A stretch of DNA of 64,000 nt from UBA4572 sp049965515 (GTDB taxonomy: Bacteria > Nitrospirota > Leptospirillia > Leptospirillales > Leptospirillaceae): contig JBMFWG010000003.1 of assembly GCA_049965515.1 (NCBI GenBank), positions 1 through 64,000 of the forward strand, read 5' to 3'. Every line of letters begins with the position of its first letter. Positions within the stretch are counted from its first letter, which is position 1. The translations under genes were made by a program, and so were the position numbers. Of the stretch, positions 1 to 9,639 are shown piece by piece. The notes below the pieces were generated by a model. The model saw only the letters and a list, made by a program, of their open reading frames with translations. It was not told the DNA's origin and searched no databases.

Positions 1-446
1 GTTTGGCTTGTAGATGAAAATGGATCCTGATCAGTACTTTTCTAATCACTGCCTCGAAAGATCATTCCCTGGAGACGAGTCCTAAAATTTGTCGCCCACC
101 CCGGGAATCACATTCTTCTTGACTTTCCGGACTATCCGACGGATAATCATCATTGATATACGTCGGGCATCGTGGATTGTGTATCGCTGCGCAAGAATGC
201 GCCGAATTCGCCGGATTCAAGGTTTTGACCCTGCCAGATGGACTTGTGTCCGACCGCTTGTTCAACCCCCGCTGATCATTCCCGGCACTCTGTTGGAGAA
301 AACAGTTCCTTCGGCGTCCGATCCTTCCCGTTTTATGTTTCGGGCGGAGGCGCCGCGGTGCCGGGAACGCTCCACCATGGAGCATGAATTCCTCCCCGGG
401 ATTCCCGTCGTCACACTCACGTTCGTTTATTCTGCTAGGAGCAACA
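1..446. other. Gene-poor region upstream of the RNA helicase
   Basis: I recognise no convincing gene in this 446-base stretch. The open frames on both strands here have unbiased, arginine- and serine-rich translations without any known motif. The only feature I can support is a sigma70-like promoter at 119-147 on the plus strand, which would leave a leader of about 290 bases before the helicase start. The first 60 bases are more AT-rich than the rest and may be the tail of an intergenic region whose other flank lies outside the window. Confidence 0.5.
119..147 (+). promoter_or_regulatory. Predicted sigma70-type promoter for rhlE
   Basis: A -35 hexamer TTGACT (119-124) and a -10 hexamer GATAAT (142-147) are separated by 17 bases, and each matches the consensus at five of six positions. 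It points towards the helicase gene at 447 and would give a 5' leader of about 290 bases. Long leaders are common on cold-inducible RNA helicase genes, but I see no specific regulatory structure here. Confidence 0.5.
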
Positions 447-1865
447 ATGTCATTTGAGACCCTTGGCCTCAATCCGGATCTTCTGCGCGCTCTTTCCGAC
501 CTCAAACACGAATCCCCCACCCCCATTCAAAAACAAACCATTCCTCCGATCATTGAGGGACGGGATGTACTTGGGGTGGCCCAGACGGGTTCCGGCAAGA
601 CCGGAGGATTTCTGCTTCCCTCCCTCCACAGAAACAAGCGCGCCCAGGGAAACCGGACACGCCATCAGATCCTCGTCCTCTCCCCAACCCGGGAGCTGGC
701 CGGCCAGATCGAGCGCTCTGCCCGGGAATACGGAAAATATCTCAGAAGCCGCACAGTTCTTCTCGTCGGAGGAACGGATATGCGGCGCCAGATCGATTTT
801 CTTCGCAGACCCTGGGATTTGGTGATTGCCACCCCCGGACGTCTCATTGACCACATGCAGCGTGGGACCATCAACCTGTCCCATGTTCATACAGTGGTTC
901 TCGATGAGGCTGACCGGATGCTCGATATGGGATTTCTTCCGGATGTCGAGACAATCCTCAAGGCCCTCCATCCCGACCGGCAGACTCTCCTGTTTACGGC
1001 GACTCTCCCCGCCCGAATCCAGATGCTGACAAAAACCTATCAAAAGGATCCCGTCCTGATCCGTCTTGAGACGTCCAGCGCCCCGCCGGTCTCCATTGAC
1101 CAGGAGGTTGTGACCATCAGCCATGGAGCTCAGAAGTGGGGACTTCTCAAAACGATCCTCACCGAGCCTCAGACGACCGAAGGTCAGACACTCATCTTTA
1201 CGCGGACGAAAAGAGGGGCGGAAGATCTGGCAAACCAGCTTCTTGCAGAAGGATTCCCGAGTGATGCCCTGCACGGAGACAAGAGCCAGTCGCAGAGGAA
1301 TCGGGTGCTTTCCAAGTTCCGTGCCGGCCAGACCCGGATTCTTGTGGCCACCGATGTGGCGGCCCGGGGACTTGATATTGACACCGTGACCTGCGTGGTC
1401 AACTATGACCTTCCCCAGTCCCCCGAGGATTACGTTCACCGGATCGGACGTACTGGTCGTGCCGGACGCTCAGGACGGGCCATTTCTTTCTGCCATCCTG
1501 CCGATCGCAATCTCCTCAGGGATATCGAACGCCTCCTCGGATCCTCTGTACCCGTATCACCGCTGTCTCCCCCTCCTCAGCCGAGAGGCGATCGTCCCTT
1601 CCGTTCATCCGGACCCCGCTCCAGCGGTGGACCTCGTCCTGGCGGATTCCGGGGAGAGCGCACATTCCGCCCAGACGCTTCGGGAGAGGGGCGGCAAAGC
1701 TTTCGTCACGGCGGACGCACCGATCGTCCCGCCAGCGGATCCGGTCGCAGCGAATGGCGTCAGGACAAGCCCTCCGGGAATGTTCCCCGTCATACATCAT
1801 CGGTTCACCGGTCCTCACATGTGGAGCGGCCATCCCGAACGAGCCCTGTTCCAAGCGAAGCCTAG
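447..1865 (+). CDS. rhlE: DEAD-box ATP-dependent RNA helicase, RhlE type
   Basis: An RNA-unwinding ATPase expected to act in the cytoplasm on ribosome assembly intermediates or mRNA. The 472-residue product has an N-terminal Q motif, Walker A AQTGSGKT (about 45-52), the DEAD box in VVLDEADRMLD (153-156), TAT as motif III in place of the usual SAT, and C-terminal helicase motifs ARGLD and HRIGRTGRAGR. From about residue 385 the chain becomes an arginine-, glycine-, serine- and proline-rich basic tail, typical of RhlE-like helicases and probably an RNA-binding extension. The ATG at 447 is chosen because TAGGAGC lies just upstream; a longer in-frame start at 384 has no ribosome site. The next gene starts 12 bases after the stop and its ribosome site overlaps this stop codon, so the two are probably cotranscribed. 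Confidence 0.93.
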   Translation: MSFETLGLNPDLLRALSDLKHESPTPIQKQTIPPIIEGRDVLGVAQTGSGKTGGFLLPSLHRNKRAQGNRTRHQILVLSPTRELAGQIERSAREYGKYLRSRTVLLVGGTDMRRQIDFLRRPWDLVIATPGRLIDHMQRGTINLSHVHTVVLDEADRMLDMGFLPDVETILKALHPDRQTLLFTATLPARIQMLTKTYQKDPVLIRLETSSAPPVSIDQEVVTISHGAQKWGLLKTILTEPQTTEGQTLIFTRTKRGAEDLANQLLAEGFPSDALHGDKSQSQRNRVLSKFRAGQTRILVATDVAARGLDIDTVTCVVNYDLPQSPEDYVHRIGRTGRAGRSGRAISFCHPADRNLLRDIERLLGSSVPVSPLSPPPQPRGDRPFRSSGPRSSGGPRPGGFRGERTFRPDASGEGRQSFRHGGRTDRPASGSGRSEWRQDKPSGNVPRHTSSVHRSSHVERPSRTSPVPSEA

Positions 1866-1877
1866 GAGCCTTTTTCT

Positions 1878-2603
1878 ATGGGACGCCCTCTTATCATCGG
1901 GATTACCACGGACTACGAGCCCTCCGAATCCAATCGGGGGGCTCGTTTTTTTTTGAAGGAATCCTACGTCACCTATTTTTCAACCCCCGACTCCACTGTT
2001 CTTCTCCTTCCCTTTTCAGGAAATGTCACTCCTGAAAACTTCGATTTCCTTGACGGAGTTGTCCTCTCCGGCTCGGGCCCAGACATCCCCCCTTCCTACT
2101 ATGGAGAGGAACAAAGAGTCTTTCCCGGAAAATGGATGGATCCCGGACGCGTCGATCTCGAGCTGTCCATCCTCTCATGGGCTGAGAAGGCTGACATTCC
2201 CCTTTTTGGTATCTGTGGGGGGTTCCAGACCATAAACGTCTCACGCGGCGGAAGCCTCATCCAGGATCTTCCCACGGAAACTCCCGGGCAGGTCTCCCAT
2301 CAGGAATCAATGCACAGAGCCGTCTTTTCCGATTTTTTAAAAGAACTTTCGGGGATGGGTGAGTCGATGGTGAACAGCTTTCATCATCAGGGAGTCAAAC
2401 GGATGGGAACAGGGCTGGAGGTCATTGGAATCAGCCCCGAGGACAATCTGGTGGAGGCCTTTCGAGATCCCAAGCATCCTTTTTTGCTGGGGGTCCAATG
2501 GCACCCGGAACGCATGGCGCCAGAGGATTCGCTCAGCCAAATCCTTCGCGACAGTTTTTTCGACGCTTGCCGACGTTATCGGGATCAAAAGACGGGCAGG
2601 TAA
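1878..2603 (+). CDS. Class I glutamine amidotransferase-like hydrolase (peptidase C26, PuuD-like)
   Basis: A 241-residue cytoplasmic hydrolase of the gamma-glutamyl-gamma-aminobutyrate hydrolase family, which cleaves gamma-glutamyl amide bonds. The nucleophile elbow is GICGG with Cys113, and the catalytic His209 and Glu211 lie in the VQWHPE motif; the SGSGPDIPP stretch near residue 64 matches the conserved oxyanion region. Full length for the family. The ribosome site AGGAG overlaps the stop codon of the helicase gene. The substrate cannot be told from sequence: no polyamine-degradation genes lie nearby, so the name PuuD would be a guess. It ends at a bidirectional-looking terminator shared with the convergent gene. 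Confidence 0.85.
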   Translation: MGRPLIIGITTDYEPSESNRGARFFLKESYVTYFSTPDSTVLLLPFSGNVTPENFDFLDGVVLSGSGPDIPPSYYGEEQRVFPGKWMDPGRVDLELSILSWAEKADIPLFGICGGFQTINVSRGGSLIQDLPTETPGQVSHQESMHRAVFSDFLKELSGMGESMVNSFHHQGVKRMGTGLEVIGISPEDNLVEAFRDPKHPFLLGVQWHPERMAPEDSLSQILRDSFFDACRRYRDQKTGR

Positions 2604-2628
2604 AGGAGCGCCTCACTCCTTTTTTTTC
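2602..2628 (+). terminator. Rho-independent terminator between convergent genes
   Basis: A 7-bp stem (AAAGGAG with CTCCTTT) with a 7-base loop is followed directly by a run of T. It overlaps the stop of the amidotransferase gene and the last codons of the minus-strand gene, whose lysine-rich C-terminus is encoded by the T run. The plus-strand direction is clear; activity in the other direction is weaker. Confidence 0.7.
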
Positions 2629-3503
2629 TTCGATCTTCCGGGAGGTTTTTCCTGAAAGCGACGCCACCTTGCAATCATGGCCGGGGAAATCCGCCGGACT
2701 GTCTCCGGATCAAAGAGTTTTTGCTCCCTCACTCGTCCCTCCCGAAGACTTTCGATTCTGAGAAGAACAGGGATCCGTCCCTCCTCCACCCAGACGGAAA
2801 ACTCCGCGGGTTTGATACCCAGCTCCCGTCGGACACGTCTCTCATTCCAAAGGGAACGAATCCACAGCCGAAAACTTTTCTCCCGGCGCTTTTCCATGGC
2901 TTTCTGAGAGCGGATTCGCCGAATTTCAGCCCGGAACTGTCGCCTCCCTTCCTGAATGTCTTCTGCCAGCCGGGATCGAGAAAAAGGCTTTCCCTGATGG
3001 GCAAAGGCCCGTTCGGCCCCCCGAAGAAGCTGCCTCTCCAGGGGAATGCCGCCCTCTTTCCATGGGAGAGGAGGGCGGGGAAGGTCGGACCAGGCCATGG
3101 CAAAATGAATAATCGGAAAGGTCAAGAGGCGGGAAAAGCGAAGCATGGGAAGAGCCTCTTCTTCGATGGAGGCAACCAGGATCTTCCCCATCGTCTCAAG
3201 GATCCTCGAGCGAACCTCGTTCAGGTCCTGCTCAAAGACCTCCCCCCCGATCCCGGAGAATAATTCTTCCCGGACCTCCGGGCCCAGGGATTCACGAGCG
3301 ATCCCGAAGCTCTCCAGGGCCCTGATGCAAACGGCCTCCTTCAGACCCGTATAGACTCTTTCAAAAAAAACTTCCTCCGAGGGAGCTTCCGCCCGCCACA
3401 CTCCAATCTCGACAGGGTCCGGGACCGGAAGTCCCCGCTCCTCAAAGAGCGCTCCAATCATCTCCTCCGGCGGAAAGTTTTCGCGTCTTCCTTCCGCAAT
3501 CAT
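2613..3503 (-). CDS. Unrecognised basic, helix-rich protein
   Basis: I do not recognise this 296-residue protein. It has no signal peptide and no membrane segment. The N-terminal half is acidic and predicted helical. From about residue 175 it becomes strongly basic (many Arg/Lys in the RRIRSQKAMEKRREKS region), followed by RRELGIKPAEF and a segment that could form a small helix-turn-helix. It ends in KKKKE. Nucleic-acid binding is a plausible but unproven guess. The ATG at 3503 is chosen over a longer frame because GGAGGAAAGG precedes it and because ATG overlaps the TGA of nagZ (ATGA), implying translational coupling downstream of nagZ. Confidence 0.7.
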   Translation of the reverse strand: MIAEGRRENFPPEEMIGALFEERGLPVPDPVEIGVWRAEAPSEEVFFERVYTGLKEAVCIRALESFGIARESLGPEVREELFSGIGGEVFEQDLNEVRSRILETMGKILVASIEEEALPMLRFSRLLTFPIIHFAMAWSDLPRPPLPWKEGGIPLERQLLRGAERAFAHQGKPFSRSRLAEDIQEGRRQFRAEIRRIRSQKAMEKRREKSFRLWIRSLWNERRVRRELGIKPAEFSVWVEEGRIPVLLRIESLREGRVREQKLFDPETVRRISPAMIARWRRFQEKPPGRSKKKKE

Positions 3504-4465
3504 CGACCTTTCCTCCAATGGCTCCACCAACGACTCACTCTTTCCCGTGCGGGGTCCAGACGTCCGGGTTCCTCCCGAGTGATCGCCTCGAGTCTTTCCG
3601 CCACCGCCAGAGCCTGGCTTTGGCTTTTCAGGACAAGAAGACCATCGCAACCAGCATCAAGGGATGCCAGAGCCGCCTCGACCACGCCACCTCTTGCCAC
3701 GGCAGCCATCAAAAGATCATCGGACAGAACAAGCCCCTGATAATGCATCTTCTCTCGCAGGATCCCGGTGATAATGGTTCGAGAAAGAGTGGCCGGAACG
3801 CTGCTGTCCCAGGCGGGATAGACGACGTGCGCGGTCATCATGAGAGGGATCTCGCGCTCGATTGACATCCTGAAGGGAACAAGTTCTCTCGACTCGAGGA
3901 GAAAACGGGAGGCCTCCACAACCGGAAGCGCCACATGAGAATCGAGGCTTGTATCGCCATGGCCCGGAAAATGTTTTCCGCAGGGAAGAATTCCAGCTCG
4001 AAGAAGACCTCGGGCAAAGGCCAGAGCCTTCTTTCCGGCCTCTTCCGGATCAGAAGAGAAGGCACGGTCTCCGATAATGGGGTTTTGGGGATTGGAATCA
4101 ACATCGAGAACGGGGGCAAAGTCCACGTCAAATCCCAGGCGATGAAGGGCTTGTCCCAGAGAAAACCCCGCGGCCTCCACCTCCTCCTCCGGCTTTTTTC
4201 CGAGGATTTTCATGGGAGGAAGGGCCGGGACGCCATCGGAGAGACGGGCCACCCGTCCCCCTTCCTGGTCGACTGCCAAAAGGCGGGGAGATCCGGGAAC
4301 AGACCGGATCGCCTCCGTCAGGGATCTCACCTGAGCAGCGTTTCGGATATTTTCCCGAAAGATCACCACTCCAAGAGGGTCCACCCGCTCGAGAAACTCC
4401 CGATCGGCAGCTGTCAGCTCCGGTCCCGGAAGACTCACCCACAAAAGTCGTCCCACGGCAGACAT
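3500..4465 (-). CDS. nagZ: Beta-N-acetylhexosaminidase, GH3 family (NagZ)
   Basis: A cytoplasmic enzyme that removes terminal N-acetylglucosamine from imported GlcNAc-anhydroMurNAc peptides during cell-wall recycling. The 321-residue product carries the NagZ signature KHFPGHGDTSLDSH (164-177), whose mobile loop supplies the Asp171/His177 dyad used as general acid/base, and the nucleophile Asp in LSDDLLM (about 249). The AVDQEGGRVARL block near residue 64 binds GlcNAc. Full length, no signal peptide, as expected for the cytoplasmic form. Its ATG shares one base with the TAA of rdgB (TAATG), and its TGA overlaps the next ATG, so it sits inside a tightly coupled operon. With murI, glmU, glmS and the LD-carboxypeptidase it makes a cell-wall theme in this window. 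Confidence 0.93.
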   Translation of the reverse strand: MSAVGRLLWVSLPGPELTAADREFLERVDPLGVVIFRENIRNAAQVRSLTEAIRSVPGSPRLLAVDQEGGRVARLSDGVPALPPMKILGKKPEEEVEAAGFSLGQALHRLGFDVDFAPVLDVDSNPQNPIIGDRAFSSDPEEAGKKALAFARGLLRAGILPCGKHFPGHGDTSLDSHVALPVVEASRFLLESRELVPFRMSIEREIPLMMTAHVVYPAWDSSVPATLSRTIITGILREKMHYQGLVLSDDLLMAAVARGGVVEAALASLDAGCDGLLVLKSQSQALAVAERLEAITREEPGRLDPARERVSRWWSHWRKGR

Positions 4466-5083
4466 TATCGGCTCCCTCCCTCTCCCTGAAGGGCTAATAG
4501 CGAAAGCAGCCGGCGAAAGGCGTTGGCTCGATGGGAGATCCGATTTTTTTCGTCCGGGGCCATGAGGCCAAAGCTGACATGATATCCCTCAGGGATGAAG
4601 AGAGGATCGTATCCAAAGCCCCCGTCACCCATCGGACCCCGGGCAATTTTCCCGAAGACATAGCCGGCCGTTGCCGCAACGAGGCGACCGCTCCCACTTT
4701 GGACAGCGACCAATACACACGCAAAAAATGCCCCTCTCTCCTCGGGGGAAATCCCCTTCATTTTCCTCTGGAGGGTCTCCCGGTTTTCAAGATCGGTCGC
4801 ATGCTCGCCGGCATATCGGGCTGAAAGCACTCCTGGCTCGCCCCCCAGGACAGGAACGACGAGCCCCGAGTCATCGGCAAAGACAATCTGCCCTGCCGGT
4901 CCGGGAAAGGCCTGAGCGGCATTTCGAGCTTTAATGTAAGCATTGAAAAAAAAGGTGGCTCCGGATTCCTCCACAGGAGGAGCCGGAGAGGGAAGAACCG
5001 AAAGGGAGGGAGGAGCAAGGCGTTCGAACTCGGAGACCTTGTGGAGATTCCCGGTTCCGAGATAAAGGACCTTCGGCGACGAT

Positions 5084-5091
<8 letters not shown>
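4465..5091 (-). CDS. rdgB: XTP/dITP diphosphatase (RdgB/HAM1)
   Basis: A house-cleaning nucleotide pyrophosphatase that hydrolyses dITP, XTP and related deaminated purine nucleotides. Family motifs are in order: TGNLHK close to the N-terminus, FADDSGLVVPVLGGEPGV, FGYDPLFIP and SHRANAF near the C-terminus. The open frame extends far upstream, but the GTG at 5091 is the best start: GAGGG lies at good spacing, the 208-residue length is right for the family, and the longer version would run through the end of the upstream DHH gene. It overlaps that gene by 8 bases and shares one base with nagZ. Confidence 0.9.
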
Positions 5092-6052
<961 letters not shown>

Positions 6053-6125
6053 CATATTCCTCCTGACCGCATCCCGAAAATCTTCCTGTCTTCCCCGGAA
6101 CCGGTCCGGAGGCTCTCAGGGACTT

Positions 6126-8021
6126 CTAGGACTTTCGTTGGGGAGAACGCTCGAGAAGGCTCCCAAGGCGCTCCCATTCGGCGGTCTTTTCCGTCAATTT
6201 TTTTCGTGCAACAACAAGCTTCGATGCTGCGCGTTTTCCTTCGGCCCCGTCCTTTTTGGAGGCCTCCTCAAGCTGCTCGACCTGAGATTCGAGTTCGAGC
6301 ACCTCTTTTTCGACCCAGGCAATCCTGCGCTCCACGCCCTCAATCTCCGCATCCGCCTCTTTTCTGGGACTCTCAGCCGAAGGCGAAGAAGACGGAGCCG
6401 ATGGCTGAGCGAGGGGGGGAGCCTTAAGAATCGCATCCCGTTTTGCCCTGTAGGTCTCGAAGCGATGGTTCATGAAAAGACGGATGGCGCCCGGGACGAC
6501 TTCGATAATATCGCTGGCAATACGTTCGATCACATACCGGTCATGGGTGATAAAGACGAGCGTCCCGCGGTAGGCATCGAGCGCCTCCACCAGAGCCTCC
6601 CGTGAGGGAAGATCGAGATGGTTTGTCGGTTCATCGAGAAGGAGAAGGTTCGCTGGAGAGAGGAGCATCCGGGCGAGGGCAAGACGGCTCTTCTCCCCTC
6701 CAGAGAGAACCGATACCTTTTTGAAGACCTCATCGTTCTTGAAGAGGAAGGCCCCCAGAAGTCCGCGGATACGCGTCTGGGTTTCCGAGTCCGGGGCGAC
6801 GGACTCCATGGACTGCAACACTGTATGGCTCGGATCGAGAATTTCCAGTTGGTGCTGTGAGTAGTAGGCCGTAGTGACGTTGGTCCCCGTCCGGTAGCTT
6901 CCGGAGTCCGGGGTGACAGCCCCCGCCATGATCTTGAGGAGCGTCGACTTCCCGGCCCCGTTGGGTCCGACAAGGGCAACCTTCATCCCACGGCGAAGGG
7001 TCCAGTCGAAGGGGTGCACGATCATGCGCCCGTCATAGGACTTCTCGATTCCGGAGAAAGTGGCCACAACATCTCCCGAGCGCACCGGAGCCGGAAAGGT
7101 GAAGCGAACCGTTTTTTGAACGGACTCCCGCTCGAGACGCTCGATTTTCTCAAGGGCCTTGATGCGGCTCTGGACTTGGGTGGCTTTGGTGGCCTTTGAG
7201 CGAAATCGATCGATAAAGTCTTGGGTCTTGGCGATTTCCTCTTCCTGGCGGGCGATCGCTGACTCAAGGGCCAGCGCCCGACGCTCCTTTTCTGCCAGGT
7301 AGGCATCGTAATTCCCTGTATAGACGATGGCCTTTCCTCCCGCCAACTCGATCACCCCTCCCACAACCCCATTCATGAAGCTTCTGTCATGGGAGATAAG
7401 GAGAACGGCTCCAGGAAAGTCCTGAAGAAAAGATTCGAGCCATTCGATGGAAGGAATGTCGAGATGGTTGGTCGGCTCGTCGAGGAGGAGCAGGTCCGGA
7501 TTTGTCACAAGGGTGCGTGCCAGGGCCACCCGCATCCGCCACCCCCCTGAGAGATCGGAGACCTTCGCATCCATCCGTGGCTGATCGAACCCAAGCCCTG
7601 CCAGGACCTTTCGGGCTGTTGTTTCCTGCTCAAAGCCTCCCAGAAGCCCAAAACGGCTCTGCACCTCTCCATAGCGATCGAGGACCTTCGTCTCTCCTGC
7701 CGCCAGGCGCTTTTCCAGACTCCGCATCTCTTCCTCGAGGCGCATGAGCTCTTCGTCTCCGCTCATCACGCATCCAACAGCGGTCATCTCTCCTTCAATC
7801 GAAACTTCCTGGGGAAGATAGCCCACCCGGTATCCCACCGGCATGCTGACCGTTCCATCATCGGGTTCGCTCACGCCTGCCAGGATTTTCATAAGGGTGG
7901 ACTTGCCAGCTCCATTCGGACCGACCAGAGCCATCCGTTCTCTCAGCGATATCCGAAGTGAAAGATCCGAAAAGAGTGTCTTTGTTGGATAGTGTTTCGA
8001 AAGTCCGGAGAGTGTAATCAT
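6126..8021 (-). CDS. ABC-F family ATPase (ribosome-associated)
   Basis: A soluble tandem ABC protein of 631 residues with no membrane domain, placing it in the ABC-F group that acts on the ribosome. Two nucleotide-binding domains are seen: Walker A GPNGAGKST at 34-42 and again near residue 350, signatures LSGGWRMRVALAR and LSGGEKSRLALAR, and both Walker B regions LLLDEPTNHLD. The C-terminal 90 residues form a charged coiled coil, as in Uup/YheS-like members. The ATG is not preceded by a recognisable ribosome site (pyrimidine-rich upstream), but it overlaps the stop of an upstream 89-codon frame (ATGA), so translation may depend on coupling. The specific subfamily (EttA, YheS, Uup or a resistance type) was not resolved. 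Confidence 0.9.
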   Translation of the reverse strand: MITLSGLSKHYPTKTLFSDLSLRISLRERMALVGPNGAGKSTLMKILAGVSEPDDGTVSMPVGYRVGYLPQEVSIEGEMTAVGCVMSGDEELMRLEEEMRSLEKRLAAGETKVLDRYGEVQSRFGLLGGFEQETTARKVLAGLGFDQPRMDAKVSDLSGGWRMRVALARTLVTNPDLLLLDEPTNHLDIPSIEWLESFLQDFPGAVLLISHDRSFMNGVVGGVIELAGGKAIVYTGNYDAYLAEKERRALALESAIARQEEEIAKTQDFIDRFRSKATKATQVQSRIKALEKIERLERESVQKTVRFTFPAPVRSGDVVATFSGIEKSYDGRMIVHPFDWTLRRGMKVALVGPNGAGKSTLLKIMAGAVTPDSGSYRTGTNVTTAYYSQHQLEILDPSHTVLQSMESVAPDSETQTRIRGLLGAFLFKNDEVFKKVSVLSGGEKSRLALARMLLSPANLLLLDEPTNHLDLPSREALVEALDAYRGTLVFITHDRYVIERIASDIIEVVPGAIRLFMNHRFETYRAKRDAILKAPPLAQPSAPSSSPSAESPRKEADAEIEGVERRIAWVEKEVLELESQVEQLEEASKKDGAEGKRAASKLVVARKKLTEKTAEWERLGSLLERSPQRKS

Positions 8022-8287
8022 GAGACAGAGGGAAAGAAAATGCCGCCAATGACAAACGGCAGGATCTGCAATATTTTTACTGGGGAGAGAATGGAACTGA
8101 CAGGCACCGAGAGAGACGGAACCCGGATTTTCAGAAGATCTTTATGGGGCAACAGCATTAACAGGCTCATTCTTTCCGTTCGTTTTTCCGCGTTTTTGAC
8201 AAAAAGCCTCTTTCCAAGAAGCCGGGACACGAACTTTCCTGTCCATAGGGGGGAAAAGAGGCAGATATCCGCGGAGGGGTCGCACAC
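8018..8287 (-). CDS. Possible 89-codon upstream ORF coupled to the ABC-F gene
   Basis: A GTG-initiated frame that begins about 12 bases after the predicted transcription start, with AGGG upstream, and ends exactly at the ABC-F start in an ATGA overlap. The product (MCDPSADICLF at the start, hydrophobic IPFVIGG-like stretch near the end) resembles no family I know. The case for it is positional: it fills the leader exactly, and the downstream gene lacks its own ribosome site. It could equally be a fortuitous frame in a leader with an RNA-based attenuator. Confidence 0.35.
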   Translation of the reverse strand: MCDPSADICLFSPLWTGKFVSRLLGKRLFVKNAEKRTERMSLLMLLPHKDLLKIRVPSLSVPVSSILSPVKILQILPFVIGGIFFPSVS

Positions 8288-8305
8288 TATTTTACCCTGA
8301 CTTTC

Positions 8306-8334
8306 ATCATAACGGACTTTAGGGATGGGGACAA
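8306..8334 (-). promoter_or_regulatory. Predicted sigma70-type promoter for the ABC-F gene
   Basis: On the minus strand a -35 TTGTCC (8329-8334) and a -10 TATGAT (8306-8311) are 17 bases apart. Transcription would start near 8299, leaving a leader of about 280 bases to the ABC-F ATG, filled by the 89-codon frame. Confidence 0.55.
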
Positions 8335-8372
8335 GCTCTCCTTTTTTTCTCGGGAAAGGACGCCGGACAAGG

Positions 8373-8831
8373 TCAATTTTTCAGGCAATCCTCTGGGTCT
8401 TCGGGCGACGAAGAAATGGCAGGATCTACCTCCTCCCCCCAGGGGTTGTGGATCGGCCGGGACTCCCCCTTCCGATTTTCATCGAGCACAGCGGCAGGGG
8501 GTCTCCTTCCCGGCTCCAGGCTGTAGCGGGGAATCCGGGGGTCGATCTCACTCGCCCAACGATCGATCCCGCCTTCAAGATTTGCCACATCCGGGTACCC
8601 ATTTTCCAGAAGAAGATAACAGGCCAGAAGGGAGCGGATCCCGGTATGGCAGTAAACAATGATGGGACGGTCGCGAGGTATCTGGTCCAGGCTTTCGGGA
8701 AGACGGGAGAGGGAAATATGGAGGGAGCCGGGAAAGCGGACATACCGGTGCTCCCAGCCTTCCCGAACATCAAGGAGAAGCGGAGGTTTGCTCCCGCTTC
8801 CTCTCCTCCTTTCCGAGAGGATCTCCTTCAT
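8373..8831 (-). CDS. Single-domain rhodanese-like sulfurtransferase
   Basis: A cytoplasmic rhodanese-fold protein expected to carry persulfide sulfur. The domain shows LLLDVREGWEHRYVRFPGS and the active-site loop VYCHTGIRS with the catalytic Cys, followed by LEGGIDRWASEIDP. The tail after the domain is about 45 residues, proline- and glutamate-rich. Start choice is uncertain: the ATG at 8831 gives 152 residues but truncates the first strand of the fold, and the few codons upstream (including a CTG) would restore it; the open frame itself runs on into rph. It follows rph by at most 80 bases on the same strand. Confidence 0.8.
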   Translation of the reverse strand: MKEILSERRRGSGSKPPLLLDVREGWEHRYVRFPGSLHISLSRLPESLDQIPRDRPIIVYCHTGIRSLLACYLLLENGYPDVANLEGGIDRWASEIDPRIPRYSLEPGRRPPAAVLDENRKGESRPIHNPWGEEVDPAISSSPEDPEDCLKN

Positions 8832-8907
8832 ATTCCGACAGGACAGTCTCTTGCCCTTGTCTCCAAGAAGGCGTCCGAACTCTCGGGCGCGATCTTCAGG
8901 AGAGCTG

Positions 8908-9624
8908 TCAGATCTGGACGAGCCGTTTCTGGAGGTCGACAATCTCTGAAATTCCTTTCCAGGCCAGATCAAGCAGACGATCCATCTCTTTACGGGAAAA
9001 AGAGCGATGCTCGGCCGTACCCTGAACTTCAACGAGCTCACCCTTGCCGGTCATCACCACATTCATGTCCACATCGGCTGCAGAATCCTCCGTGTAGCAG
9101 AGATCCAGGCAAGGCTCCCCCTCGACGATTCCCACTGAGACCGCCGCGAGATAGTCTACAAGAGGGCTTTCCGCAATCACACCGACCTTCTTCAGATTCG
9201 AAAAAGCCAGGGCCAAGGCCACAAAAGCTCCCCCGATCGAGGCGCACCGGGTTCCGCCATCTGCCTGGATGACATCGCAGTCTATCGTGGCTGTTCGCAC
9301 CCCCATTTTTTCAAAATTGACGACGCTCCGAAGACTTCGTCCAATCAGCCGCTGAATCTCCTGAGTCCGGCCGCTCTGTTTTCCTCTGGCCGCCTCTCGA
9401 GGTGAGCGCTCATGGGTCGACCGGGGCAGCATTCCGTATTCGGCGGTCACCCACCCTCTCCCCTGATCCTTCAGAAAGGGGGGAACCTTTTCCTCAATAC
9501 TGACCGTGGCAAGAACATGGGTAAAACCCATCCGGATCAGTGCCGATCCTTCCGCATAGCGATTGGGAGACGGATCAATCGAAAGGGTGCGAAGCTGATC
9601 CGAATTGCGGCCATCTAATCTCAC
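8908..9624 (-). CDS. rph: Ribonuclease PH
   Basis: A phosphorolytic 3'-5' exoribonuclease that trims tRNA 3' ends, working as a hexamer. The 238-residue product is full length with family hallmarks: MRLDGRNSDQLR at the start, EYGMLPRSTHERSPREAARGK, RTATIDCDVIQADGGTR and DSAADVDMNVVMTG. The start is GTG, supported by AGGAGG four to five bases upstream. It lies 15 bases after murI on the same strand, an arrangement (murI-rph, often with rdgB nearby) common in bacteria. Confidence 0.95.
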   Translation of the reverse strand: MRLDGRNSDQLRTLSIDPSPNRYAEGSALIRMGFTHVLATVSIEEKVPPFLKDQGRGWVTAEYGMLPRSTHERSPREAARGKQSGRTQEIQRLIGRSLRSVVNFEKMGVRTATIDCDVIQADGGTRCASIGGAFVALALAFSNLKKVGVIAESPLVDYLAAVSVGIVEGEPCLDLCYTEDSAADVDMNVVMTGKGELVEVQGTAEHRSFSRKEMDRLLDLAWKGISEIVDLQKRLVQI

Positions 9625-9639
9625 AATACCTCCTAAAGG

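Noticed and set aside
450..1439. 329-codon minus-strand frame opposite the RNA helicase
   Set aside because: It is a shadow of rhlE, with no ribosome site and no recognisable protein.
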